Of a DNA stretch of 64,000 nucleotides, positions 49,256 through 58,029 are shown piece by piece (within the stretch, counting starts at the first letter, position 1; each line of letters begins with the position of its first letter). Position numbers and translations under genes: made by a program. The notes beneath the pieces were generated by a model. It was given only the letters and a program-made list of their open reading frames with translations, did not search any database and had not been told where the DNA came from. This DNA comes from Nonomuraea aurantiaca (GTDB lineage Bacteria; Actinomycetota; Actinomycetes; Streptosporangiales; Streptosporangiaceae), in assembly GCF_020215705.1 (NCBI RefSeq), contig NZ_JAIWNB010000015.1:172602-236601 (forward strand), written 5' to 3'.

Positions 49256-50523
49256 GCGTTCACCTTCTCCGCCAGGTCGCGGCCCTGGGTCTCCCTGGCG
49301 GCGTAGACCGCGGCCAGGGTGAGGACGGCCGCCAGGCCGAGGTAGACGGAGATCGGCAGGCTGCTTCCGTAGCCCTTCAGCAGAGCGACCGCGATGATCG
49401 GGGCCAGCGCCCCGGCCACGATGGCCGACAGCTGGGCGCCGATCGACACCCCGGTGTAGCGCATCCTGGTGCCGAACAGCTCGGCGAAGAAGGCCGCCTG
49501 CGGGCCGTACATCATGCCGTGGAAGAGCAGGCCCACGGTGATGGCCAGCGTGATGGCCAGGAAGTTGCCGGTGTCGATCAGCGGGAAGAACGCGAAGATC
49601 CACAGCCCGATCCCGGCGGCCCCGGCCAGGTACATCGGGCGGCGGCCGATCCGGTCCGACAGCGCGCCCCACATCGGGATCGTGACGAAGTGAATGGCCG
49701 AGGCGATCAGCACGGCGTTGAGCACGGTGGTGTTCTCGATCTTGTTCGTCTTCGCGTAGGTGATGACGAAGACCGTGAGCAGGTAGAACGAGATGTTCTC
49801 GGCCAGCCGCGCGCCGATCGCCACGACGACGTCGCGCCAGTGGTGGCGCAGCACCCCGATGATCGGCGCGGTCTCCTCCGGCTCGGCCTGCTGGAACACC
49901 GGCGACTCGGTGATCGACAGCCGGATCCACAGGCCGATCAGCACCAGCACGCCCGACAGCAGGAACGGCACCCGCCAGCCCCAGGCCAGGAACGCCTCGT
50001 CCGACTGCGTGGCGGCCAGCACCGCCAGCACGCCGGTGGCCAGCAGGTTGCCGCCCGGCGCGCCGGCCTGCGGCCAGGAGGCCCAGAAGCCGCGCCGCGC
50101 CGCGTCGCCGTGCTCGGAGACGATCAGCACCGCGCCGCCCCACTCGCCGCCCAGCGCGAAGCCCTGCACCAGCCGGAGCAGGGTCAGCAGCAGCGGTGCG
50201 GCGGCGCCCACGGCCGCGTAGGTCGGCAGGCAGCCGATCAGGAACGTGGCGGCGCCCATCAGCAGCAGGCTGACCACCAGCAGCTTCTTGCGGCCGAGCC
50301 GGTCGCCGAAGTGGCCGAAGATCAGGCCGCCGAGCGGGCGGGCGATGAACCCGACGGCGTAGGTGAGGAACGCCAGGAGCGTTCCGGTCAGGGGGTCGGC
50401 GTCGGGGAAGAAGAGCTTGTTGAAGACGAGGGCGGCTGCCGAGCCGTACAGGAAGAAGTCGTACCACTCGATGGTGGTGCCGATCAGGCTCGCGGCGACG
50501 ATCTTCTTGATGGAAGTGGCCAT
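49252..50523 (-). CDS. MFS transporter, metabolite:H+ symporter type
   Basis: A 423-aa transporter with twelve predicted helices, of the MHS (ShiA/ProP-like) group: TTIEWYDFFLYG at the N-terminus, and the loop 2-3 signature GHFGDRLGRKK with its partial repeat SDRIGRRP. Such proteins carry organic acids or related solutes with protons. The operon suggests 3-hydroxybutyrate or its oligomers as substrate (inference). ATG 50523 has TAGCGT six bases upstream, a leaderless signature. Confidence 0.88.
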   Translation of the reverse strand: MATSIKKIVAASLIGTTIEWYDFFLYGSAAALVFNKLFFPDADPLTGTLLAFLTYAVGFIARPLGGLIFGHFGDRLGRKKLLVVSLLLMGAATFLIGCLPTYAAVGAAAPLLLTLLRLVQGFALGGEWGGAVLIVSEHGDAARRGFWASWPQAGAPGGNLLATGVLAVLAATQSDEAFLAWGWRVPFLLSGVLVLIGLWIRLSITESPVFQQAEPEETAPIIGVLRHHWRDVVVAIGARLAENISFYLLTVFVITYAKTNKIENTTVLNAVLIASAIHFVTIPMWGALSDRIGRRPMYLAGAAGIGLWIFAFFPLIDTGNFLAITLAITVGLLFHGMMYGPQAAFFAELFGTRMRYTGVSIGAQLSAIVAGALAPIIAVALLKGYGSSLPISVYLGLAAVLTLAAVYAARETQGRDLAEKVNA

Positions 50524-50553
50524 GCCGTCACGCTAGGGAGTGACCGGCGTCAC

Positions 50554-52413
50554 TCATATGGGGTCGGGACCCACAGTCTGTGGTGCGGATGTGTGGCCGA
50601 GCCGGTGCAGGCGGAGGGCGAGCTGGATCTCCAGCGCTCGCTCCGGCTCCAGCCAGCCGTCGCCCAGGAGCTTGCCGACGCGGTCGAGCCGCTGGGTGAC
50701 GGTGTTGACGTGGATGTGCATGGCCTCGGCCGTACGGGAGGGCGAGCCGCCCGAGCCGAAGTAGGCGGCGAGCGTGTCGGCCAGGACGGTGCCGCGGCGG
50801 GCGTCGTACTCGATCACCGGGCCGAGTACCGAGCCGACGAAGCCGCGCACGTCGCGGCCGTCGCCGACCAGCAGGCCGACGAAGCCCAGCTCGCTCGCGC
50901 TCGCGCCGTCACCCGCCCGGCCCAGCGCGATGAGCGCCTCCGCGCAGCGCCGGGCCTCCTGGTAGGCCGCGGCCACGTCGCTCTTGCGTGATGCCCCGGC
51001 CGTGGCGGGCGTGTGCAGCGACGTGCTCAGCTCGGCCGCGACGCGCTGCGCGATGGCGCCCGCGTCGCCGCCGGGAAGCAGCAGCACGACCTCATCGGCC
51101 CGCCCCGCCGCCAGCCCGTGACGCATGGCCGCCTGCGACGACGCCCAGAACGCGGCCCGCTCGCGCTGCCCGTCATGCCGCACCACGACCACCACGTGCG
51201 GTGCGGCCAGGTCCACGCCCAACCGGCGCGCCCGGTCGGCCAGCCCGGGGGAGCCGGGCCTGGAGATCAGGTCGTCGAGCAGCTCGCCCCGCACCCGGCC
51301 CTCCGCCTCGGCCACGCTCCTGCGGAACAGCAGCAGCAACGCGCAGACCAGCGCCGCCCGCTCCAGGATGCGCTCGTCGGCGTCGTCGCTGCGCAGGATC
51401 AGCGTGCAGAGCGGCTCACCGCCGACGTCCACCGACGCGATCAGCAGATCCGCCCGGCGCACGGTACGGCCCAGCGCCCTGGACGCCTGCGCGGCCTCGA
51501 ACACGCCCGCGTCCAGCTCGCCCACGTCTCCGGTGATCGGCCGGCCCAGGTCGTCGAGCACGGCCAGCGAGCCGCCGAGCACATCGGTCACCACGGCGGC
51601 CACATCCTCGATGCCGCCACCGCGCAGCACCAGCGAGGTCATCCGGTCGTGGGCCAGCGCGGCCCGCTCGACGGCCTGGCCGTGCTCCCTGACGGTGCGG
51701 TGCGCGGTGGACAGCTCTTCCAGGGCGTTCCTGGTCTCCTGCAGCAGCCTGGCGTTGTCGATCGCGACGGCCGCGTGCGCCGCCAGGCTCGCCAGCAGCG
51801 ACACCTCTTCCTGCAGGAACGGCCGGCGGCTGCGGTTGGCCGCGAACAGCACGCCGATCACCCGCTGCCCCAGCCGCAGCGGCACGCCGAGGATCGCGAC
51901 CAGGCCCTCCTCGGTGACGGCCTCGTCGATGTGGTTCTTGTGGTGGAAGCGGGCGTCGTCGAAATAGTCGGCGGTCGCGTACGGCGTGGCGCTCTGCGCC
52001 ACCAGCCCGCCGAGCCCCGCCCCCATCGCCAGCCGGAGCGCCCGGAACTTGGCCGAGATCGAGCCGTCGGTCACCTGCATGTACGTGTCGCCGCGGGCCG
52101 GATCGTGCAGCGTGAGGTAGGCGGTGTCGGTCGCGAGCAGCTGCCTGGCCCGGTGCACGATCGCCTCCAGCACCGCGTCGAGGTCGCGCAGCGCGGCCAG
52201 GTCGTTGGCGGTGTCGTAGAGGGCCGACAGCTCGGCTTCGCGCCTGGCCCGGCGTTTGAGCAGGGCGCGCACCTTGAGGGCGTCGACCTTGGCCAGCTCC
52301 AGCTCCTCGACGGTCGCCGCGTCGGCACCTTCGGCCCTGGCCTGGATGATCGGCCCTTCGAACTCGACGGCCGACGCCTCTCTGGCCAGTAGCTCCAGAA
52401 AGCGTCGACTCAT
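50554..52413 (-). CDS. GAF-PucR family transcriptional regulator
   Basis: A 619-aa regulator. The N-terminal helical part (about 1-60) is followed by GAF (about 65-215; DTAYLTLHDPARGDTYMQV, EGLVAILGVPLRLGQRVIGV) and a long middle region. A PucR-type C-terminal helix-turn-helix has TLAAYFGSGGSPSRTAEAMH and HVNTVTQRLDRVGKLLG. It lies between the dehydrogenase and the transport/hydrolase operon and probably induces both in response to a 3-hydroxybutyrate-related ligand (inference). ATG 52413 has GGAGTGAGG upstream; a frame extension to 52446 is possible. Confidence 0.88.
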   Translation of the reverse strand: MSRRFLELLAREASAVEFEGPIIQARAEGADAATVEELELAKVDALKVRALLKRRARREAELSALYDTANDLAALRDLDAVLEAIVHRARQLLATDTAYLTLHDPARGDTYMQVTDGSISAKFRALRLAMGAGLGGLVAQSATPYATADYFDDARFHHKNHIDEAVTEEGLVAILGVPLRLGQRVIGVLFAANRSRRPFLQEEVSLLASLAAHAAVAIDNARLLQETRNALEELSTAHRTVREHGQAVERAALAHDRMTSLVLRGGGIEDVAAVVTDVLGGSLAVLDDLGRPITGDVGELDAGVFEAAQASRALGRTVRRADLLIASVDVGGEPLCTLILRSDDADERILERAALVCALLLLFRRSVAEAEGRVRGELLDDLISRPGSPGLADRARRLGVDLAAPHVVVVVRHDGQRERAAFWASSQAAMRHGLAAGRADEVVLLLPGGDAGAIAQRVAAELSTSLHTPATAGASRKSDVAAAYQEARRCAEALIALGRAGDGASASELGFVGLLVGDGRDVRGFVGSVLGPVIEYDARRGTVLADTLAAYFGSGGSPSRTAEAMHIHVNTVTQRLDRVGKLLGDGWLEPERALEIQLALRLHRLGHTSAPQTVGPDPI

Positions 52414-52528
52414 TGCCTCACTCCGTGAGGCGGGCTCGGTCGCCAAATGCCGCCGTCTTCCCCCGTCGCTCTGGTCGCTACGCTCCCGCCGCTCCTCCTC
52501 CAGACGACGGCACTCCCTCGCCGGGTCA

Positions 52529-53281
52529 CTAGCGAGCCGTCCAGCCGCCGTCGAGGGGCAGGGAGACGCCGGTGATGAACGAACCGGCGGGGCCGCACAG
52601 GTAGGCGACCAGTTCGGCCACCTCGTCGGGCTCGATCAGCCGCTTGATCGCCGCGGGCTGCAGCATGATGTCCTCGACGACCTCGCCCGGGTCGATGCCG
52701 TGCATCTTCGCCTGGTCGGCGATCTGGCCCTCGACCAGGCCGGTGCGTACGTAGGCCGGGCACACGCAGGTGGAGGTCACCCCATGGGGCGCCCCTTCGA
52801 GCGCGACGACCTTGGAGAACCCCTCCAGCCCATGCTTGGCCGTCGTGTACGCCGACTTGTACGGCGAAGCCCGCAGCCCGTGCACCGACGAGATGTTGAC
52901 GAACCGCCCCCACCCCCGCGCGTACATGCCCGGCAGCACATGCCGCGCGATCCGGAACGGCGCCTCGACCATGACCCGCAGCATCGTGGCGAACACCTCG
53001 GGCGGGAACTCCTCGATCGGCGCCACATGCTGGAACCCCGCGTTGTTGACCACGATGTCGACGGGCCCGTCCGGCAGCGCGCCGACGAACTCCGGATCGC
53101 TCAGGTCGGCCACCACCGGCACCCCGCCGACCTCGGCGGCCACCTTCTCCGCCGACTCCGCGCTCCGGTCGACGACCAGCACCTTCGCCCCGCCGGCGGC
53201 CAGCCGTCTCGCGCAGGCGGCCCCGATGCCGGCTCCGCCCCCCGTGACCAGCGCCGTCCGCCCCGTCAGCTCGTTCGCCAT
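52529..53281 (-). CDS. bdhA: 3-hydroxybutyrate dehydrogenase
   Basis: A 250-aa short-chain dehydrogenase oxidising (R)-3-hydroxybutyrate to acetoacetate with NAD+. It has GGGAGIGAACARRLA (cofactor), NNAGFQHVAPIEEFP, catalytic Ser in ISSVHG and YTTAK. It ends FITGVSLPLDGGWTAR, the characteristic 3HBDH C-terminus, and carries IKRLIEPDEVAELVAYLCGP. No Shine-Dalgarno; TAGGCT lies seven bases before ATG 53281, a leaderless start. It anchors the functional reading of the neighbouring cluster. Confidence 0.93.
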   Translation of the reverse strand: MANELTGRTALVTGGGAGIGAACARRLAAGGAKVLVVDRSAESAEKVAAEVGGVPVVADLSDPEFVGALPDGPVDIVVNNAGFQHVAPIEEFPPEVFATMLRVMVEAPFRIARHVLPGMYARGWGRFVNISSVHGLRASPYKSAYTTAKHGLEGFSKVVALEGAPHGVTSTCVCPAYVRTGLVEGQIADQAKMHGIDPGEVVEDIMLQPAAIKRLIEPDEVAELVAYLCGPAGSFITGVSLPLDGGWTAR

Positions 53282-53390
53282 GTATCCGAGCCTAAGCGCT
53301 CGCGTGCCGAGGGCGGCATGGGTGTCCGCGACATAGATCGGTAGTCCTTTATGTGGTGTGTCCCGGCGGCCCTGGCCTCCGCGTGCCTGG

Positions 53391-53396
53391 TACGGT
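53391..53396 (+). promoter_or_regulatory. -10 element of the trp leader (leaderless trpL)
   Basis: TACGGT ends seven bases before the leader-peptide ATG 53404, so the transcript should begin at or next to the ATG. No clear -35 is seen. Confidence 0.5.
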
Positions 53397-53403
53397 TTCT
53401 CCC

Positions 53404-53442
53404 ATGCACGCGTATTCGTACTCCTGGTGGCCCGCCTTCTAG
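53404..53442 (+). CDS. trpL: trp operon leader peptide
   Basis: A 12-codon gene encoding MHAYSYSWWPAF followed by TAG. Tandem Trp codons near the end of a very short peptide, 100 bp before trpD and followed by alternative hairpins, are the classic sign of tryptophan attenuation. A ribosome stalled at Trp-Trp would leave the sequence after the stop free to pair. Confidence 0.9.
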   Translation: MHAYSYSWWPAF

Positions 53443-53491
53443 GCGGTCCTCCTAGCGCATACGCACCCCGGCCGCCTCGACGAGGCGGCCG
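53441..53491 (+). promoter_or_regulatory. trp attenuator with mutually exclusive hairpins
   Basis: CGGCCGCCTCG (53469-53479) pairs with CGAGGCGGCCG (53481-53491) as the terminator stem. AGGCGG (53441-53446), straddling the trpL stop, can instead pair with CCGCCT (53472-53477), which would break that stem and act as antiterminator. CTAGG/CCTAG (53440-53456) forms the competing upstream hairpin. No T-run follows. Confidence 0.8.
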
Positions 53492-53541
53492 TCGTCATGT
53501 CAGGACCCCCTTGTCGAGCACCTCAGACGAAAGGGCGTCCA

Positions 53542-54579
53542 GTGACAACCTGGCCAGCACTGCTCAGCACCCTCCTCGACGGCACCTCGCTCACCTCGGG
53601 CCAGGCCGCCTGGGCCATGGACCAGATCATGTCGGGTGCCGCCACGGACGCCCAGATCGCCGCGTTCGCGATCGCCATGCGTGCCAAGGGCGAGACCGTG
53701 GCGGAGGTGTCCGGCCTGGCCGACGGCATGCTCGCCAGATCGGCGGCCATCAGGATCGCCGGCGACCCGGTCGACCTGGTCGGCACCGGCGGCGACCGGG
53801 CCAACACGGTCAACATCTCGACCATGGCGGCCATCGTGGCGGCGGCGGCCGGGGCCAAGGTCGTCAAGCACGGCGGCCGGGCCGCCTCCTCGACCACCGG
53901 AGCCGCGGACCTGCTGGAGGAGCTCGGCGTGGTCATCGACCTGCCGCCGGCCGGTGTCGCCCGGGTGGTGGAGGAGGTCGGCATCACGTTCTGCTTCGCG
54001 CCCATCTTCCACCCGGCGCTGAGACGCACCTCGGGGGCGCGGCGGGAGCTGGGGGTGCCCACGGTCTTCAACTTCCTCGGCCCCCTCACCAACCCCGCCC
54101 TGCCAGCCGCCCAGGCGGTCGGCGTCTTCCACCCGGACCTGGCGCCGGTCATCGCGGGCGTCCTCGCGGAGCGCGGCGGCTCCTCGCTCGTCTTCCGCGG
54201 CGACGACGGCCTCGACGAGCTGACCACCTCCGGCCCCTCGGCCATCTGGCTCGTCCGCAAGGGCACGGTCACCCCGACCCGTTTCGACCCGGCGGACCTG
54301 TCGATCCCCCGAGCCCGCCCATCGGACCTGGCCGGCGGGGACGCGGCGCACAACGCGGCGGTGGCACGGGCGGTCCTCGCGGGCGAGCGGGGGCCGGTCC
54401 GCGACATCGTCCTGCTGAACGCGGCCGCCGCCCTGGTCGCGGCCGACGGCACACCGCCCGCCGCCGACCTCACCGGGGCCCTGGCCCACGCCTACAAGCG
54501 AGCAGGGGACGCCGTCGACTCAGGGGCCGCCGAGACCCTGCTCACCCGCTGGGCCCAGGCCACCCAGAGAGCGGCCTGA
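53542..54579 (+). CDS. trpD: anthranilate phosphoribosyltransferase
   Basis: A 345-aa enzyme transferring phosphoribosyl from PRPP to anthranilate, the second step of the tryptophan branch. It contains the PRPP loop LVGTGGDRANTVNIST, KHGGRAASSTTGAADLLEELG, and FNFLGPLTNPA. GTG 53542 with AAAGGG upstream. No other trp gene is adjacent, so the attenuator controls trpD alone. The neighbour beyond is convergent fumC, separated by 15-bp repeats. Confidence 0.95.
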   Translation: MTTWPALLSTLLDGTSLTSGQAAWAMDQIMSGAATDAQIAAFAIAMRAKGETVAEVSGLADGMLARSAAIRIAGDPVDLVGTGGDRANTVNISTMAAIVAAAAGAKVVKHGGRAASSTTGAADLLEELGVVIDLPPAGVARVVEEVGITFCFAPIFHPALRRTSGARRELGVPTVFNFLGPLTNPALPAAQAVGVFHPDLAPVIAGVLAERGGSSLVFRGDDGLDELTTSGPSAIWLVRKGTVTPTRFDPADLSIPRARPSDLAGGDAAHNAAVARAVLAGERGPVRDIVLLNAAAALVAADGTPPAADLTGALAHAYKRAGDAVDSGAAETLLTRWAQATQRAA

Positions 54580-54590
54580 GGCCGTCGTGC

Positions 54591-54631
54591 GTTGGCCGTC
54601 GGTTTGAGGGCCCTCGGTTTGAGGGCCGTCG
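54591..54631 (-). repeat. 15-bp repeats at the trpD/fumC junction
   Basis: GTTTGAGGGCCCTCG (54602-54616) and GTTTGAGGGCCGTCG (54617-54631) are tandem copies touching the fumC stop, with a shorter relative at 54591-54601. They are 14 of 15 identical. Confidence 0.75.
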
Positions 54632-56023
54632 TCATTCGGCGGGCCGGGTCATGGAGAGTACGTCCAGGAGGGCGTCGAGTTGCTCCTCCGTGAGCCGGCC
54701 GGCCGACACGTGGCCGCGTTCGATGACCACCTCGCGGATCGTCTTGCGCTCGGCCAGCGCCTGCTTGGCGATCTTCGCCGCCTCCTCATAGCCCACATAC
54801 CGGTTCAGCGGCGTGACGATCGACGGCGACGACTCCGCGTACTCCCGCAGCCGTGGCACGTTCGCCGTGATCCCCGACACGCAGCGGTCGGCCAGCAGCC
54901 GCGAGACGTTGGCCAGCAGCCGGATCGACTCCAGGATGTTGCGTGCGATGACCGGCAGCTGCACGTTCAGCTCGAAGCTGCCCGACGCGCCCGCGAACGT
55001 GATCGCGGCGTCGTTGCCGATGACCTGCGCCGCCACCATGGCCGTCGCCTCGGGGATCACCGGGTTGACCTTGCCGGGCATGATGGACGAGCCCGGCTGC
55101 AGGTCCGGCAGGTTGATCTCGCCCAGCCCGGCGCGCGGCCCGGAGCCCATCCACCGGAGATCGTTGGCGATCTTGTTGAGCGAGACCGCGACCACCTTCA
55201 GCTGCCCCGACAGCTCGACGATGGAGTCCTGCGCGCCCTGTGCCTCGAAGTGGTCCATCGCCTCCCTGAACGGGATCCCGGTCGCCTCGCGCAGCTTCTC
55301 GATCGCCAGCTTCGCGAAGCCCGGCGGGGTGTTGATGCCGGTACCCACCGCCGTACCGCCCAGCGGCAGCTCCAGCACGTGGCCGAGCGCCGTCTTCACC
55401 CGTACGGAGCCGTGCTCGATCTGCGTGGCGTAGCCGCCGAACTCCTGCCCCAGCGTCACAGGCGTGGCGTCCATGAGGTGCGTCCGCCCCGACTTCACCA
55501 CCTGGTCGAACTGGATCGCCTTGGCCCGCAGCGCCGCCGCCAGGTGTTCCAGGGAGGGCAGCAGGTGGTAGGTGACCTCCGTCGCCGCCGCCACGTGGAT
55601 CGAGGTCGGGAACACGTCATTGGACGACTGCGAGGCGTTGACGTGGTCGTTCGGGTGTACGGGACGGCCCAGCCGCTCCTCGGCCAGCGCCGCGACGACC
55701 TCGTTGGCGTTCATGTTGGACGAGGTGCCGGAACCGGTCTGGAAGACGTCGATCGGGAAGTGGTCGTCGTGCTCGTTCTCCGCGACGTCGGCCGCGGCCT
55801 GGGCGATGGCCTCGGACAGGTCCTTTTCCAGCACGCCGAGCTCACCGTTGACCTCGGCGGCGACCGCCTTGATCAGGCCGAGCGCGGCGATGTGCGACGG
55901 CTCCAGCGGCCGTCCGGACACCGGGAAGTTCTCCACCGCCCGCTGCGTCTGCGCGCGCCATCTGGCTCCGACCGGAACGCGCACCTCACCCATGGAGTCA
56001 TGTTCAATGCGGAACTCGCTCAT
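54632..56023 (-). CDS. fumC: class II fumarate hydratase
   Basis: A 463-aa iron-independent fumarase. It has FQTGSGTSSNMNANEV, the substrate segment HVNASQSSNDVFPTS, KSGRTHLMDATPVTLGQE and the superfamily signature GSSIMPGKVNP, including the catalytic Ser. Homotetramer by family. A second, iron-sulfur class I fumarase is at 62104, giving oxidative-stress-resistant and iron-dependent versions close together, as I recall for streptomycetes. GGGAGG precedes ATG 56023. Confidence 0.96.
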   Translation of the reverse strand: MSEFRIEHDSMGEVRVPVGARWRAQTQRAVENFPVSGRPLEPSHIAALGLIKAVAAEVNGELGVLEKDLSEAIAQAAADVAENEHDDHFPIDVFQTGSGTSSNMNANEVVAALAEERLGRPVHPNDHVNASQSSNDVFPTSIHVAAATEVTYHLLPSLEHLAAALRAKAIQFDQVVKSGRTHLMDATPVTLGQEFGGYATQIEHGSVRVKTALGHVLELPLGGTAVGTGINTPPGFAKLAIEKLREATGIPFREAMDHFEAQGAQDSIVELSGQLKVVAVSLNKIANDLRWMGSGPRAGLGEINLPDLQPGSSIMPGKVNPVIPEATAMVAAQVIGNDAAITFAGASGSFELNVQLPVIARNILESIRLLANVSRLLADRCVSGITANVPRLREYAESSPSIVTPLNRYVGYEEAAKIAKQALAERKTIREVVIERGHVSAGRLTEEQLDALLDVLSMTRPAE

Positions 56024-56081
56024 GCCTCCCAGTCTGGCTCACGCATCCCGGAACAGCCCGAAAGGGGCGCCACGACGAGAA

Positions 56082-56200
56082 TGTGCCGGCTCAGCGCGCC
56101 AGAGGCGGCGAGATTGTGCCGACTCAGCTCGACAGGGCGTGGCTGTGCCGCGCTTGGCTCGCCAGGGCGCCGGCCTGCCTGTGTCGGGTCAGCTCGACAG
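56082..56200 (-). repeat. four degenerate copies of a kinase-gene 3' end
   Basis: Units of 21-22 bp at 56082, 56115, 56144 and 56180 (plus-strand pattern TGTGCCGACTCAGCTCGACAG). The last contains the kinase's final codons and TGA; 56115-56135 matches it at 18 of 21. The array fills the upstream region of fumC. Confidence 0.8.
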
Positions 56201-57994
56201 AAGCGCCACGATGAGGACGGCGATCACCACGGCGGCGGCCGCGGCCACTGCCATCAGGACCAGCATCCCGTTGCGGTTGCCGGTGGGGCCCTGCTCGGGC
56301 TCCTTCGCGATGGCGAACAGGTCCGTGCCCAGCCCCTGCCCGGCCTGGCGCTCCTGCCCCGCAGGGCGTGGCGGACCGGGGTGCGGGCCGGTCGGCGGTC
56401 CCTGCTGCGGCCCCAGCGGTCCTCCCCTGGGGGGTCCGGCCTGCGGCCCCATGTAGGGCCCTGCCTGCGGGCCGCCCGGCGGCGGTCCGGGCTGTGGGCC
56501 TCGCGGGTTCTGCTGCTGCGGCGGGGGCACCGGGTAGACCTGCTGTCCCGGAGCGTGGTGGATGCGGGTGGTGACGGTGCTCTCCTCGTCGGAGCCACGC
56601 CGTGACGGGTCCTGGGGCATGGGGGTCTTCGGCCGCGCCACGCTGATGGTCCGCTCGGGGTCGTACGCACCGCTCGGGTGAGGCCCGGTCGGGACGCCGG
56701 GTCCTCCGGCACCACGCTGAGCGCCACCGGGCCCGGACGGGGCGCCTGGGGAGCCGGGTGGGGCACCCACAGGGCCGGACGGGGCGCCCGTGGAGCCGGG
56801 AGAGCCGGGAGATCCTTGAGGGGCACCTGCGGGCCTCTGCGGCCGCGCTCCGGTCGCCGGGCCGGCGGCCTGCGCCCCTGCCCGCGCGGCCTGTGCTCCT
56901 GCCGGGGGGCCCTGCGGGGGCGTGCTGAACGCGTTCGGACCCGACCCGGCCCCGGGCCCCTGTGGCCCGCCCCTCGGGCCCTGCCCGCCGGCTTGCCCGC
57001 CGGGGCCACCCGCTCCGCCCGGAGCCTGCGCTCCACGGGGGGCGGCGGGTGGGGGACCCCACGGGCCGGCCGCCTTGGGGGGCTGTACGGCGGGCGCCGT
57101 GTCGTTCGAGTCGGGCACGCCGGCCTCCTGGGCGATCAGGGCCTCCGCCGTGATCGCCGGCATCTCGCTCGTGGGGGTGTCGGCGATCATCCTGAGCAAG
57201 GTCTCCGCCTTGGCCGCCGACAGTCGCCGCTTGTGGTCCTTGTCCAGCAGCCCGGTCAGCACCGGCCGCAGCTGCCCGGCCTGGGTCGGCGGGTCGGCGT
57301 TCTCGCTCAGCAGCGCGGCGAGCGTCTCGGCGATCGTGGCCCGCTCGTACGCGGGCCGGCCCTCGACCGCGAAGTACAGCGTCGCGCCCAGCGACCAGAC
57401 GTCGGACTCGGGCCCGGTGTATTCGCCCCTGGCCCGCTCCGGCGCCGTGTATCCGGGGGAGCCGATGACCATGCCGGTCTTGGTGAGCCGGGAGTCGCCC
57501 TCGGCCTTGGCGATGCCGAAGTCGGTCAGCACCACGCGGCCGCTCTCGGTGATGAGCACGTTGCCCGGCTTGACGTCGCGGTGCGTGATGCCCTGGGAGT
57601 GCGCCGCGCGCAACGCGCCGAGCAGGTCGACGCCGATCTCCGCCACCAGCCGGGGCGGCAGCGGGCCCTCATCGTCGATCACCTGCTCCAGGGAGCGGGC
57701 CTCGATGAGCTCCATGATGATCCACGGGCTGTTGTCGTGGATGAGCACGTCGTGGATGGCGGCGACGGACGGGTGGTTGATCCGGGCGGCGATGCGCCCC
57801 TCCCGGACCATGCGCTCGCGCAGCTCGGCCCGCTGTTCCTCGGTGAGACCCGGGTCCTGGCGGATTTCCTTGACCGCCACCTCGCGCCCGAGCGCGCGGT
57901 CGCGGGCGCGCCATACGGTGCCCATGGTCCCTCGACCGAGGGGCGCGATGAGCTCGTAGCGCTCCGCGAGCAGGCGTGTCTGCTGTTCCGGCAT
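56189..57994 (-). CDS. membrane-anchored Ser/Thr protein kinase (Hanks type)
   Basis: A 601-aa kinase. The catalytic domain spans about 10-270: glycine loop GRGTMGTVWRARD, Lys in EVAVKE, HRDVKPGNVLI, DFGIAKA and TAPERARGE. A Pro/Gly/Gln-rich linker of about 270 residues with no folded motif follows. One C-terminal transmembrane helix (MLVLMAVAAAAAVVIAVLIV) leaves almost nothing outside, so there is no sensor domain. ATG 57994; a longer frame to 58078 would overlap the next kinase. It is in tandem with a soluble paralogue upstream. Confidence 0.9.
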   Translation of the reverse strand: MPEQQTRLLAERYELIAPLGRGTMGTVWRARDRALGREVAVKEIRQDPGLTEEQRAELRERMVREGRIAARINHPSVAAIHDVLIHDNSPWIIMELIEARSLEQVIDDEGPLPPRLVAEIGVDLLGALRAAHSQGITHRDVKPGNVLITESGRVVLTDFGIAKAEGDSRLTKTGMVIGSPGYTAPERARGEYTGPESDVWSLGATLYFAVEGRPAYERATIAETLAALLSENADPPTQAGQLRPVLTGLLDKDHKRRLSAAKAETLLRMIADTPTSEMPAITAEALIAQEAGVPDSNDTAPAVQPPKAAGPWGPPPAAPRGAQAPGGAGGPGGQAGGQGPRGGPQGPGAGSGPNAFSTPPQGPPAGAQAARAGAQAAGPATGARPQRPAGAPQGSPGSPGSTGAPSGPVGAPPGSPGAPSGPGGAQRGAGGPGVPTGPHPSGAYDPERTISVARPKTPMPQDPSRRGSDEESTVTTRIHHAPGQQVYPVPPPQQQNPRGPQPGPPPGGPQAGPYMGPQAGPPRGGPLGPQQGPPTGPHPGPPRPAGQERQAGQGLGTDLFAIAKEPEQGPTGNRNGMLVLMAVAAAAAVVIAVLIVALLSS

Positions 57995-58029
57995 GAGAAG
58001 AAGATATCGATTCTCGCTTGGGAAGTGCT

